From contig JAUXBV010000108.1 in NCBI GenBank assembly GCA_030619215.1, forward strand, positions 1-8,578: 8,578 nt of DNA. The letters are read 5' to 3'. Source of the DNA: Fibrobacterota bacterium. Its GTDB lineage: Bacteria > Fibrobacterota > Chitinivibrionia > Chitinivibrionales > JANQEN01. Both the position numbers and the translations under genes were made by a program. Below, piece after piece: positions 1-7,824 of this stretch. Within the stretch, counting starts at the first letter, position 1. The number at the start of each line of letters is the position of its first letter. The notes under the pieces were generated by a model. The model searched no databases. It was not told the DNA's origin and saw nothing but the letters and a program-made list of their open reading frames with translations.

Positions 1-2
1 AG

Positions 3-1406
3 AAAGAACGAATGCACTACTTTGATACCGTTACCGGTGAAGACGCCTATCCAAGTGTTGTAACGCAGCTCCCCATGTACAACGAAAAAACCGTGGCTAT
101 CAGGATAATCGAAGCTGTTGCCAAAATGGATTATCCTCTATCCAGACATGAAATACAGGTTTTGGACGACAGCACCGATGAGACCCGTGGAATGGTAGAT
201 GAAACGGTTGAACGAATAAGGAAAAAGGGAATAAATATTTCCGTTATCCGCCGCACCGACCGCACAGGATTTAAAGCCGGCGCTCTGCAGAACGGACTGG
301 AGCAAACCAGCGCAGAATTTGTAGCCATTTTTGACGCTGATTTTGTACCATACCCCAGCTTTCTTAAAAAAGCAATTCCTTTCTTTATTGACCATCCGGA
401 CGTTGGGCTTGTACAGGGCAGGTGGACGCACCTTAATAAAAAAACCTCCATGATCACACGCACTCAGGCAATGGGCATTGACGGCCACTTTATGATTGAG
501 CAGGCTGCACGGAGCTGGAATAATCTCTTTATGAATTTCAACGGCACTGCCGGTGTTTTTCGTTGTAAAGCTATTGACGATTCAGGCGGATGGCAGCATG
601 ACACCCTGACTGAAGATATGGACCTGTCCTATCGTATGCAGCTGTCAGGCTGGAAAGCCGAATATGTGCCTGATCTCGAAGTACCCGCTGAGATTCCCGA
701 AGATATCAACGCATTTAAGAACCAGCAATTCCGCTGGGCAAAGGGATCCATACAAACAGCAATAAAGATCATCCCGCTTCTCACCCCACTCCTTATGAAA
801 AGAAAAATTCCTGTTTTTAAATTTATACAGGCAGTCCTGCACCTTACCCACTATTCCGTACATCCGCTCATGCTTTGTATGGCTATTCTGTCTATGCCGG
901 TATTAACCTTTGTCCACTTTACCATGCCGGTACCCATGTTTGTTTTGCTTCTCATTGCTATTGGCCTGGCAACCGGAGGCCCCTCAACTATGTATCTGGT
1001 TTCGCAGCATTTTATCGGCAATAAAAAGCTAAGAGCCTTTATGCTCATACCCGCTATGATGCTCACGGGCACCGGTCTTGCGGTAAATAATGGAAAAGCT
1101 GTTATGGAAGCCCTTTTAAGAAAGCAGTCTCCGTTTCTCAGAACTCCAAAACGGGGTACCAAAAAACCCGGTACGTATAAACCAATTAAGGATTTAACGT
1201 GTATTTTAGAAATTCTTGTCGGTATATACTGTATGACCAGCTTTGCGATGTTTCTGGGATATACCAACTTCCTGGTTACACCATTCCTTGCACTCTACGC
1301 TTCGGGTTTTCTTTTCACCGGCATAGTTTCGATTATCCACATTAAAAGACCCGAGTTTATAGATTTAAAACCTGATTTTAAAAAAGCAAACAACCTGCCT
1401 GCCTGA
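3..1406 (+). CDS. GT2 cellulose-synthase-like membrane glycosyltransferase (5' partial)
   Basis: Probable processive family 2 glycosyltransferase that adds sugars from a nucleotide-sugar donor to a glycan or lipid at the inner membrane. Counting from the ATG at 12, the GT-A fold shows the LDDSTDET segment (51-58), the DAD metal/donor motif (108-110), the TED catalytic-base motif (200-202) and QQFRW (238-242), the signature of processive synthases. About four hydrophobic segments follow (roughly 278-300, 305-325, 342-358, 396-435), with a conserved-looking SPFLRTPKRG loop at 373-382. The frame stays open to the window edge (KER precedes the Met). Relatives carry an N-terminal membrane segment before the YPSVVTQLP-type strand, so the true start is probably outside the window and this Met is internal. 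It resembles bacterial CslA/glucomannan-synthase-like proteins. Substrate and product cannot be read from sequence. It converges on the ATPase operon and shares a terminator with it, and no functional link is evident. Confidence 0.9.
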   Translation, partial: KERMHYFDTVTGEDAYPSVVTQLPMYNEKTVAIRIIEAVAKMDYPLSRHEIQVLDDSTDETRGMVDETVERIRKKGINISVIRRTDRTGFKAGALQNGLEQTSAEFVAIFDADFVPYPSFLKKAIPFFIDHPDVGLVQGRWTHLNKKTSMITRTQAMGIDGHFMIEQAARSWNNLFMNFNGTAGVFRCKAIDDSGGWQHDTLTEDMDLSYRMQLSGWKAEYVPDLEVPAEIPEDINAFKNQQFRWAKGSIQTAIKIIPLLTPLLMKRKIPVFKFIQAVLHLTHYSVHPLMLCMAILSMPVLTFVHFTMPVPMFVLLLIAIGLATGGPSTMYLVSQHFIGNKKLRAFMLIPAMMLTGTGLAVNNGKAVMEALLRKQSPFLRTPKRGTKKPGTYKPIKDLTCILEILVGIYCMTSFAMFLGYTNFLVTPFLALYASGFLFTGIVSIIHIKRPEFIDLKPDFKKANNLPA

Positions 1407-1417
1407 AAACAGTATAC

Positions 1418-1507
1418 TATTTGTAAAACAATTAACACACCTCAAATACTACAAAAAAAAGATGTAATTGTTGTCACATCTTTTTAAAAAAGTTTATTTG
1501 TAAAACA
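1418..1507. repeat. 13-bp direct repeat flanking the terminator
   Basis: TATTTGTAAAACA occurs at 1418-1430 and again, identically, at 1495-1507, in the same orientation with start points 77 bp apart. The pair brackets the shared terminator hairpin. It could be a relic of a local duplication or insertion, a protein-binding pair, or chance in AT-rich DNA. The match is seen directly, but no function is assigned. Confidence 0.5.
1453..1485. terminator. Bidirectional intrinsic terminator between GT2 gene and atpK
   Basis: A 10-bp perfect stem pairs AAAAAGATGT (1456-1465) with ACATCTTTTT (1476-1485) around a 10-nt loop. On the plus strand the stem runs into five T's, ending the GT2 transcript about 50 nt past its stop. 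On the minus strand it runs into eight T's (complement of the A run 1453-1460), ending the ATPase transcript about 60 nt past atpK. The stem core is only GATGT/ACATC, so efficiency may be moderate. The convergent placement strongly supports the call. Confidence 0.8.
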
Positions 1508-1542
1508 GGCGTTTACTGATTTATAAAAAAACAGTGGTCATC

Positions 1543-2010
1543 CTATACCTTTAACAGTCCCTGCATTAAAATAGCCGCAACCAGAGCAAGGATAGCATAG
1601 AATTCCGGGAACGCGCCAAGAATTAATGTATTACCAAATACATTATGTCCGCCTCCAATTGCTACTATACCGTTTGCAACTACCTTGCCCTGCTGGATTG
1701 CCGATATCAGCGCTACAAATCCAAGCGCAACACCTGCTGCCAGAACAACAGCTCCCTGAAAAAGAGTTAAACTTGTACCAAGCTCCGCAATGCTTCCATT
1801 ATACATTATAAAACCGACAAATCCATATAGCCCCTGTGTTGCCGGCATACCGGAGAGAATAAGACCACTGCCAAAAGCTTCCGGTTTCTTCTTAAGCATT
1901 CCTATAACTGCCGAACCCCCAATTACAACCCCAATTGCCGAGCCGGAACCGGATAGGCCAATCATAAAAATCATTCCAAGCATCGCAAGTATATAACCTA
2001 AAGACTCCAT
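1543..2010 (-). CDS. atpK: V-type ATPase rotor-ring subunit K (proteolipid)
   Basis: 155-residue, four-helix proteolipid that forms the ion-carrying rotor ring in the cytoplasmic membrane. It is the usual tandem duplication of a helical hairpin: helices about 5-30 and 49-72 form the first, 85-105 and 127-153 the second. Only the second hairpin keeps the ion-binding carboxylate, Glu136 in PEFYAIL. The first has Thr58-Gln59 in the matching LSGMPATQGLYG segment, as is typical of 4-TM V-type K subunits. Gln107 (IQQGK) and Tyr62 also match residues of the Na+-binding site described for Enterococcus hirae NtpK (Thr64, Gln65, Tyr68, Gln110, Glu139), which suggests sodium coupling. The ATG is preceded by a strong AGGAGG (2017-2022) at 6 nt. 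It is the last gene of the operon, 39 nt after atpI, and is followed by the shared terminator. Confidence 0.95.
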   Translation of the reverse strand: MESLGYILAMLGMIFMIGLSGSGSAIGVVIGGSAVIGMLKKKPEAFGSGLILSGMPATQGLYGFVGFIMYNGSIAELGTSLTLFQGAVVLAAGVALGFVALISAIQQGKVVANGIVAIGGGHNVFGNTLILGAFPEFYAILALVAAILMQGLLKV

Positions 2011-2049
2011 TGGAAACCTCCTGATTAATAGTTAATTTTATAATAATTT

Positions 2050-3942
2050 TCATTTAAATTTCGAAATCGGCGCATATGGCCTCCCACTACCTTTAAAACC
2101 AACGTTGCTGTAAAACTCCACAAACGTCAAACGCAGAGAGTGGACAAATGCACCCAATGCTGATAAACCCAGATTAAGCGTATGGCCTGCGATAAGTATA
2201 AGCACAGTAAAAACTGTCATAAATGATGCATAGTGAACGACGCCGCTTTCGTCGGTAATAAGCATGAATGCTATCTGATTAAATGCGGCGCCAAGCAGTC
2301 CTCCGGCGAGGCCGAGCGCAAAAAGACGAAGGTAGGAAAGGCCATTGCTAACTACACCGGAAATAAAATTATACAGCTCCCACAGGCCTAGGCCGATTCT
2401 GACCGGCATTTTTTTACTGGGATCATTAAAAAGAAGCAATAACACTACACCGGTTATCGCCAACCAGAGGGCTGCAGAAAGCGGAATCCGGCTTATCAAC
2501 GTACCAACAGGAGCCGGACCGAATGCAAAGGTTCCCATTTCCATAAAATTTGTATGGACAAGAGAGATTGTGAATGCGCAAACCATTAATATATTCGAAA
2601 GTGGGCCAATGCCGAACACCAGGCTGTTGTTTCGTATCCTGTTGGCAGCCCGAATAGACATACCAAGTATAATCTGCATAATTCCTATATACAGAGCAAA
2701 CGTCATTGCAGGAAAGAATTTTCCTTTTTCAGTTTCTATAGCTCCAAGCGGTGCTCCTATGTGCCCTCCCGATTTAAAAATTGCACCTTCAAACCCCGGA
2801 AAATAAAAAATCGTAACACCAAAAAAAGTATTGAGGAATAAACCGGCCACCATTGTTGCGATACCAAGAATCATACCAAGCTGAAATATCGGTTTCAAGG
2901 ATGCCGGTCCCTTTTTCATTGCAATTAGAGCACCAACAAAAACTATTAAACCATAACCAAGATCACCTAAACACATCCCAAAAAAGAGCGCAAAAAACGG
3001 AGCGAAAAATGGCGTTGGATCCAATTCAAAATAGTCAGGCAGGTCGAAAATCTTTGTAATGGCTTCAAACAGTGCAAAGCCTTTTTTGTTATCCAAAAAA
3101 ATCGGTACATTATCACCATCTACGGGATCATTAAACTCGAACCACGCAGAAAAACCATTCAAAAACTCTTTGACCTTTTTTTCTTTATTTACAGGAAGCC
3201 ATCCGGTTAAGGAGAGAACTCTGCCGTCCGCGCCTTCCTCCATGTTAATTCGTGCTGATTCCAAAGAGAGGTGGCAATTTTGATTTGACAGGTAGAATTT
3301 CAGGATATCCTGATAGGCTGCAAGCTCTTCAATAGACTTTTCTATCTTCTGTTTCTGAGCCCCAAGCTCTTCTATTCCTTTTAGAGTCTCCTGTAATGAA
3401 ACCTGTGGCAGGATAATGTCTTCAACATCCGGTAGTACAGATTCGCCGCGCTCAAGAACAACAAAATAGGCAGAGCCTTCTTTACGGTTGACAACTTCAA
3501 AATAGAGATCGTCTTTTTTCAATGCCCCAAACATCTTTTCGTGGAGCCGAAAGAAGCGCATGGTAATACCGATCTCTTTCAGTTTCCCAATTGAAGCCGG
3601 GTCGAAATCTCCCCAGGGTTCCAGGGCAGCAGCATCCTTTTTCATTTTATTTATCTGCTGTCCTGTCTTCTCCAGTTGCGCTGCAAGCTCATCGTATTGT
3701 TTGATTACATCTTCCGCATTGCCTTTTGTCTGTTGAGACTGGGATGGATTTTTTATCCGCTTTAACGCTTTCAAGACCCGATCGGCAGCCTTTACTTTTT
3801 CCTGAAATACCGACAGCTCTTCAGATTGTATCTTTGGATTCACGGCAACGTGGATAACACCTAAATCCTGCAGTGATTTAAGAAAGGACTCTCTCTCTTT
3901 ATGGTATAACAAAAGTGATAATTTTCTCATGGGAACAATCAT
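2050..3942 (-). CDS. atpI: V-type ATPase membrane stator subunit I (subunit a)
   Basis: 630-residue subunit I/a, the static membrane part that passes ions to the rotor ring and anchors the peripheral stalks. The first ~300 residues are soluble and rich in predicted coiled coil (about 40-100 and 185-215). The remainder has roughly seven to eight membrane helices, beginning with the family segment PFFAPFFALFFGMCLGDLGYG (311-331). The essential half-channel arginine is Arg539 in SYLRLFALGLA. A second conserved arginine, Arg604, lies in HSLRLTFVEF, after His587. The start codon overlaps the atpD stop as ATGA, and GGAGG (3950-3954) sits 7 nt upstream, so translation is probably coupled to atpD. 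An alternative Met at residue 5 (VPM-RKL) is possible but less well spaced from the ribosome-binding site. Length and organisation are normal for bacterial subunit I, with no sign of damage. Confidence 0.96.
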   Translation of the reverse strand: MIVPMRKLSLLLYHKERESFLKSLQDLGVIHVAVNPKIQSEELSVFQEKVKAADRVLKALKRIKNPSQSQQTKGNAEDVIKQYDELAAQLEKTGQQINKMKKDAAALEPWGDFDPASIGKLKEIGITMRFFRLHEKMFGALKKDDLYFEVVNRKEGSAYFVVLERGESVLPDVEDIILPQVSLQETLKGIEELGAQKQKIEKSIEELAAYQDILKFYLSNQNCHLSLESARINMEEGADGRVLSLTGWLPVNKEKKVKEFLNGFSAWFEFNDPVDGDNVPIFLDNKKGFALFEAITKIFDLPDYFELDPTPFFAPFFALFFGMCLGDLGYGLIVFVGALIAMKKGPASLKPIFQLGMILGIATMVAGLFLNTFFGVTIFYFPGFEGAIFKSGGHIGAPLGAIETEKGKFFPAMTFALYIGIMQIILGMSIRAANRIRNNSLVFGIGPLSNILMVCAFTISLVHTNFMEMGTFAFGPAPVGTLISRIPLSAALWLAITGVVLLLLFNDPSKKMPVRIGLGLWELYNFISGVVSNGLSYLRLFALGLAGGLLGAAFNQIAFMLITDESGVVHYASFMTVFTVLILIAGHTLNLGLSALGAFVHSLRLTFVEFYSNVGFKGSGRPYAPISKFK

Positions 3943-4541
3943 GCGTAGGCCTCCGCTTTAGCCATCCGTTCTTTTAGAATCTTCTGGGAAGACTTTGAAA
4001 GGTTTTCTTCATCTTCCAGAAACCTCTTGATTTTCAAAATCCCTCCCTGAAGCTCAGGTATCTGGACTTTTTCATACAGGTTTACTTTTTGCGTTGTCTT
4101 TTTACGGGCATATTCCAGAATGACAACCTTTTTGCGCGCGACATCTATTTGAACCTGTATTGCTGCCGCCTCTTTTAGCATGGAAATCCCTCCGGGGATC
4201 CATGACGGGAAGGAAAAGAGGCTAAAGGTATTTACCGCAAAGGTAACTTCCCTAAAAATCGGCGTTTTTACTCCGGCAATCTTTTTAATATCGAGCAGAA
4301 CATCTTTAATACGCAGCAAATCCCCGGGAAACTCAGACCACAACCTGACTATAGCTTCAAGCTCCTTTTTTTTCTGCTCAAATGTCTTTTCAGCTTCTTT
4401 TACTTCATTCTTTGCATTCTTTACTTCCATGCGCAGAGCAGACTCTTTAGCCTGCAATGTAGGCAGAGCATTCTCCCTGATCTTTAAATCTTTTTGCAGC
4501 TTCTGAAGCGCAATCTTATTATATTGGAATTTTATCGGCAA
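3939..4541 (-). CDS. atpD: V-type ATPase central shaft subunit D (TTG start)
   Basis: 200-residue subunit D, the long coiled-coil rotor axle that turns inside the A3B3 head. The N-terminal coil (about 5-70) begins with the family pattern NKIALQKLQKDLKIRE, and the C-terminal coil (about 120-198) carries ARKKTTQKVNLYEKVQIP, the conserved R-A-x-K-x-T-x-x-V-N-x-x-E-x-x-x-I-P core. A short central region lies between. The start is TTG (4539-4541). GGGAG (4547-4551) stands 5 nt upstream, and the next in-frame ATG is only at residue 37, which would delete most of the first helix. The gene follows atpB after an unusually long 102-nt gap containing a heptamer array, and its stop overlaps the atpI start. 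The TTG may lower initiation, which would suit a one-per-complex subunit, but that is inference. Confidence 0.94.
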   Translation of the reverse strand: MPIKFQYNKIALQKLQKDLKIRENALPTLQAKESALRMEVKNAKNEVKEAEKTFEQKKKELEAIVRLWSEFPGDLLRIKDVLLDIKKIAGVKTPIFREVTFAVNTFSLFSFPSWIPGGISMLKEAAAIQVQIDVARKKVVILEYARKKTTQKVNLYEKVQIPELQGGILKIKRFLEDEENLSKSSQKILKERMAKAEAYA

Positions 4542-4546
4542 AATCT

Positions 4547-4551
4547 CTCCC
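4547..4551 (-). promoter_or_regulatory. Ribosome-binding site fixing the atpD TTG start
   Basis: GGGAG on the minus strand lies 5 nt before the TTG at 4541. No ATG or GTG in frame is similarly placed, so this site decides the start of atpD. Confidence 0.7.
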
Positions 4552-4586
4552 GAAACACTCTTATCAATTGCTCTTATTTTTTAATA

Positions 4587-4635
4587 ATTGAATATTGACC
4601 ATTGACCATTGACCATTGACCATTGACCATTAACA
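4587..4635. repeat. Heptamer tandem array (ATTGACC)n between atpB and atpD
   Basis: Five perfect copies of ATTGACC run from 4594 to 4628, flanked by one degenerate copy on each side (ATTGAAT at 4587-4593, ATTAACA at 4629-4635). On the operon mRNA the unit reads GGUCAAU, so each junction creates an AUG. The array fills half of the atpB-atpD gap and ends 45 nt before the atpD start. Seven-base intergenic repeats of this sort are slippage-prone. Copy-number change here would alter spacing but not any main reading frame. Confidence 0.9.
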
Positions 4636-4643
4636 ATTTATCC

Positions 4644-5963
4644 CTACCCTTTCCAGTACTTATCCATTATCTCCTTCTTGATAGCGACTTCCTCTTTTGT
4701 AAAATACTTCGCGAGGATCTCCCAGCCGGTATCAAGCATCTTGTCAATATCGATATTAATATCTATTGCGAGAAGCTTTTTTGAATACTCTTTTGCATAG
4801 TCAAGGCAGCGCTGGTCATAATCGGTGAGGTCAAACCCATTTTCCAGTTTTGTTTTTGCATTTGCCGCATCAGCATACAGCCGGACGCAGGTATTCATCA
4901 CCTGCCCGTGATCCTCGCGCGTTTTCTTGCCGATAACGAGCTGCTTCAAACGAGAGAGGCTTCTGAACGGGTCTATAATTACCTTTGCGATATCGGTATC
5001 GCGGCGAAGGTAGAGCTGGCCTTCTGTGATATAGCCGGTATTATCCGGTATGGCGTGGGTAATATCACCGCCGCTCAGTGTGGTAACGGCGATAATGGTA
5101 ATCGAGCCGCCGTCGGGAAACTGCACTGCCTTCTCGTAAATCTTTGCGAGGTCGCTGTACAGAGAGCCCGGCATACTGTCCTTTGACGGGATTTGATCCA
5201 TACGGTTGGAAACAATACTGAGCGCATCGGCAAAAAGGGTCATGTCAGTAAGCAGGACCAGGACTTTCATCTTTTTATCCTGGGCAAAGTATTCCGCGCT
5301 GGTCAGGCACATATCCGGCACCAAAAGGCGCTCCACAGGAGGATCGTCGGTTCTATTCATAAAACAGATGATTCGGTCAAGGGCTCCTGCATTGTCAAAA
5401 ACCGCTTTATAGTACAGGTAGTCGTCGTTTGCCATTCCCATACCGCCAAGAATAATAACGTCCGCCTTTGCCCGAAGTGCAACATCAGCCATAACCTGAT
5501 TAAATGGCTGATCCGAATCTGCAAAAAAGGGAATCTTCTGTCCTGTCACCAGTGTATTGTTCAAATCAATACCAGCAATACCGGTGGCGATAAGCTCGGA
5601 CGGCTGTTTCCGCCGAACAGGGTTGGCCGAAGGCCCTCCGATCTCCCGCTCTTCACCTTCTACAGGCGGGCCATCGTCAATAGGCTCGCCGTACGCATTG
5701 AAAAACCTGCCGCGCAACTCATCACTTACTTTTATTGTCGGCGGCTTGCCGGTAAATACCACCTCAGCATTGGTTGCTACGCCCTGGGTACCGGGAAATA
5801 TCTGCATGGTTACATAGTCACGGTTGATTTTTACCACCTGCGCCGGCCTTCCGTCAACATAGGCCATCTCCTCGTTGGTAATTCCTTCCGCTTTTATGGT
5901 GCAGGTTGCCTTGGTGATATTCTCAATGTGCGTATATATTTTTTGAAATGCCTTTGTTTTCAT
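4644..5963 (-). CDS. atpB: V-type ATPase non-catalytic subunit B
   Basis: 439-residue nucleotide-binding but non-catalytic subunit that alternates with AtpA in the cytoplasmic head. The order is an N-terminal beta-barrel (about 1-80), a RecA-like central domain and a helical C-terminal domain. The P-loop is lost: the position of GxxGxGKT reads GQKIPFFADSDQPFN (141-155), which separates it from AtpA and from F-type beta. SLSRLK (335-340) contains Arg338, matching the arginine finger that completes the catalytic site of the neighbouring A subunit. It is followed by IGKKTREDH, one residue shorter than the GAGKTREDH form of Enterococcus, a variant I associate with the spirochaete/chlamydia/Bacteroidota branch. 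The ATG overlaps the atpA stop by 1 nt (TAATG), and GGAGG (5968-5972) is 4 nt upstream, consistent with translational coupling to atpA. Confidence 0.97.
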   Translation of the reverse strand: MKTKAFQKIYTHIENITKATCTIKAEGITNEEMAYVDGRPAQVVKINRDYVTMQIFPGTQGVATNAEVVFTGKPPTIKVSDELRGRFFNAYGEPIDDGPPVEGEEREIGGPSANPVRRKQPSELIATGIAGIDLNNTLVTGQKIPFFADSDQPFNQVMADVALRAKADVIILGGMGMANDDYLYYKAVFDNAGALDRIICFMNRTDDPPVERLLVPDMCLTSAEYFAQDKKMKVLVLLTDMTLFADALSIVSNRMDQIPSKDSMPGSLYSDLAKIYEKAVQFPDGGSITIIAVTTLSGGDITHAIPDNTGYITEGQLYLRRDTDIAKVIIDPFRSLSRLKQLVIGKKTREDHGQVMNTCVRLYADAANAKTKLENGFDLTDYDQRCLDYAKEYSKKLLAIDINIDIDKMLDTGWEILAKYFTKEEVAIKKEIMDKYWKG

Positions 5964-7777
5964 TAGTCCTCCCTCTTTTCATCAAGCACCTCTTCCATTA
6001 ACTGCTCCCGGCGGCTGAATTCGGACAGCCTTTTCTCTTCAAGCAATTTATTCAAATCTTTTTCCATTTCGTTAAACGTATCGCACTTAAACTCCTGATA
6101 GTTCATCTGCCGTATCTGGTTTATCACTTTTTTAAAGTAGGTATTTACCTCCTCAAAATTGTCAAAGTCAAAGGAGCTGTTGCATATATCAAGAATCAGG
6201 TTAACCATATATCTCTGACGCTCCAGAGAAGTTGATGCGTCTATTTTGTCAAATGCGTCCTGCTGAAGAATGCAGAAATCAACTATCTCGGCCTTGTTGT
6301 ATATGATATGGTACTCAATGGGGACGCCGTCATCACCAAGAATGTTGATCTGGTCGCGGGTCTCTTTTCCGCGAAGCAATATATCCTTGAGTTTTAACAC
6401 CTTGTCAACCCATCCTTTCTCAATCTTTTCATCGAGATACTCGCGCACTTCATCATATTCAAGATACTTCGAGTAGCTGTCAATGGGATCGATCGCCGGA
6501 TACCGCTTGCTGTCCGCCCTGTTCTGCTCAAGGGCATAAAAACAGCGCGCAGCCTTTTTTGTCGACTCCACGACCGGCTCCTTGAGGTTACCCCCAGCCG
6601 GGCTTACCGTGCCGATAAAGGTGATGGAGCCTGTTTCTCCGTTATTGAGGGTGACAAAACCTGCGCGGGAATAGAAATTCGCAACAATCGCAGGCAGATC
6701 CATGGGATAGGCATCGGGTCCGGGAAGCTCCTCCATCCGGTTTGACATCTCCCGCAGTGCCTGTGCCCAGCGTGAGGTAGAGTCCGCAAGAAGAAGCACC
6801 TTCAGGCCCATCATCCGGTAATATTCCGCAATGGTCATACCGGTGTAGACCGAAGCTTCGCGCGCAGCAACCGGCATATTTGAGGTGTTACATATAATAA
6901 TTGTTCTTTCCATAAGCTTTCTGCCGGTGCGGGGATCGTCCAGCTCGGGAAACTCCTTGAAAATCTCGACCACCTCGTTTGCGCGCTCACCGCAGGCAAC
7001 CACAATAATCAAATCCGCCTCAGCATTCTTCGAAATTTCATGCTGAAGAACGGTCTTTCCGCAGCCAAACGGGCCGGGAATAAATCCGGTACCTCCCTCT
7101 GCAATGGGATTTAATGTGTCCATGGTCCTGATACTTGTCTCAAGAATCTTAAATGGTCGAGGTTTGTTTACATAACAACTTACTTCAACTTTAACCGGCC
7201 ATTTCATGGTCATATCGAGCTTCCGCTTCTCACCGTTCTCGTCAACAACTACAGCAATCTCATCATGAACAGTATAGTCACCTTCGGAGGCAATCGATTT
7301 AATCGTTCCGGTTCCTTTATAATTAAACGGCACCATTATTTTGTGCGGGATCCAACCCTCCAGCACCTCACCGATCCAGTCAGCCGCAATTATGGTGTCT
7401 CCCTTTTTTGCCGACGGCTTAAAATGCCACTTCTTCTCCGGATCAAGCGCCTCACTGTATTCGCCCCGCTTTAAATAAACACCGGTCAATTTATTAAGGT
7501 CATTCTGAAGTCCGTCATAGTTTCTTGAAAGCATTCCGGGCCCCATGGCCACCTCAAGCATTCTTCCCATAAATTCGACATTACAGCCGACATAGAGTCC
7601 GCGCGTGCTTTCAAACACCTGTACATAGGCGAGGTTGCCAACGATCTTGATGACCTCGGACATCAGCTTGACACCACTAAGATCAATATAACAGATTTCG
7701 TTCTGTCCAATCGGGCCGTCAACCTCAATGGTAACGAGGTTTGCAACGATACCGACAACTTTTCCCTTGGTGCTCAT
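5963..7777 (-). CDS. atpA: V-type ATPase catalytic subunit A (start corrected to 7777)
   Basis: 604-residue catalytic subunit that hydrolyses or makes ATP in the cytoplasmic head. With Met1 at 7777, the beta-barrel covers about 1-75 and the A-subunit-specific bulge insertion about 115-190. The Walker A P-loop is GPFGCGKT (235-242), and GER (263-265) supplies the catalytic glutamate. A Walker B-like LLLADS (328-333) precedes SRWAQALREMSNRMEELPG (335-353). A helical C-terminal domain completes a full-length family member. An in-frame ATG at 7804 would add nine residues (MVVDYLEDR), but a strong GGAGG at 7783-7787 is placed 5 nt before the inner ATG. The inner start also gives the usual N-terminus, KGKVVGIVANLVTIEVDGP. 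The stop overlaps atpB by 1 nt. Upstream lies a 192-nt gap with a large palindrome, so atpA might have separate control from DUF2764. Confidence 0.97.
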   Translation of the reverse strand: MSTKGKVVGIVANLVTIEVDGPIGQNEICYIDLSGVKLMSEVIKIVGNLAYVQVFESTRGLYVGCNVEFMGRMLEVAMGPGMLSRNYDGLQNDLNKLTGVYLKRGEYSEALDPEKKWHFKPSAKKGDTIIAADWIGEVLEGWIPHKIMVPFNYKGTGTIKSIASEGDYTVHDEIAVVVDENGEKRKLDMTMKWPVKVEVSCYVNKPRPFKILETSIRTMDTLNPIAEGGTGFIPGPFGCGKTVLQHEISKNAEADLIIVVACGERANEVVEIFKEFPELDDPRTGRKLMERTIIICNTSNMPVAAREASVYTGMTIAEYYRMMGLKVLLLADSTSRWAQALREMSNRMEELPGPDAYPMDLPAIVANFYSRAGFVTLNNGETGSITFIGTVSPAGGNLKEPVVESTKKAARCFYALEQNRADSKRYPAIDPIDSYSKYLEYDEVREYLDEKIEKGWVDKVLKLKDILLRGKETRDQINILGDDGVPIEYHIIYNKAEIVDFCILQQDAFDKIDASTSLERQRYMVNLILDICNSSFDFDNFEEVNTYFKKVINQIRQMNYQEFKCDTFNEMEKDLNKLLEEKRLSEFSRREQLMEEVLDEKRED

Positions 7778-7782
7778 TCTAT

Positions 7783-7787
7783 CCTCC
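7783..7787 (-). promoter_or_regulatory. Ribosome-binding site deciding the atpA start
   Basis: GGAGG on the minus strand stands 5 nt before the ATG at 7777. It lies inside the short extension that the ATG at 7804 would encode, so the inner ATG is the likely start. A small 6-bp hairpin (AUCACC at 7817-7812 with GGUGGU at 7805-7800, one G-U pair) ends 12 nt upstream and leaves the site unpaired. Confidence 0.75.
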
Positions 7788-7824
7788 AAATAGTCAACTA
7801 CCACCTGAAGCGGTGATTTTATAG

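Noticed and set aside
138..488. Open frames on the minus strand inside the GT2 gene (also 131-463 and 851-1267)
   Set aside because: They overlap conserved GT2 motifs antisense, have no upstream signals and no recognisable domains.
4574..4631. Small minus-strand frame of 18 codons starting in the heptamer array and ending at TAA before atpD
   Set aside because: There is no ribosome-binding site before its first ATG. The frame stays open only because the heptamer contains no stop in any phase.
4587..4635. CRISPR array
   Set aside because: The repeats are 7 bp and directly contiguous with no spacers.
5498..5545. Loss of the P-loop in AtpB as a possible defect
   Set aside because: Absence of the P-loop is normal for V-type B subunits, and the rest of the protein is intact.
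5193..5966. 257-codon open frame on the plus strand, antisense to atpB
   Set aside because: It lies entirely opposite the strongly conserved atpB, has no ribosome-binding site, and encodes low-complexity, family-less protein. It is a shadow of atpB codon usage.
7778..7804. Nine-residue N-terminal extension of AtpA from the ATG at 7804
   Set aside because: The extension contains the GGAGG that serves the inner ATG at 7777, and the inner start gives the normal family N-terminus.
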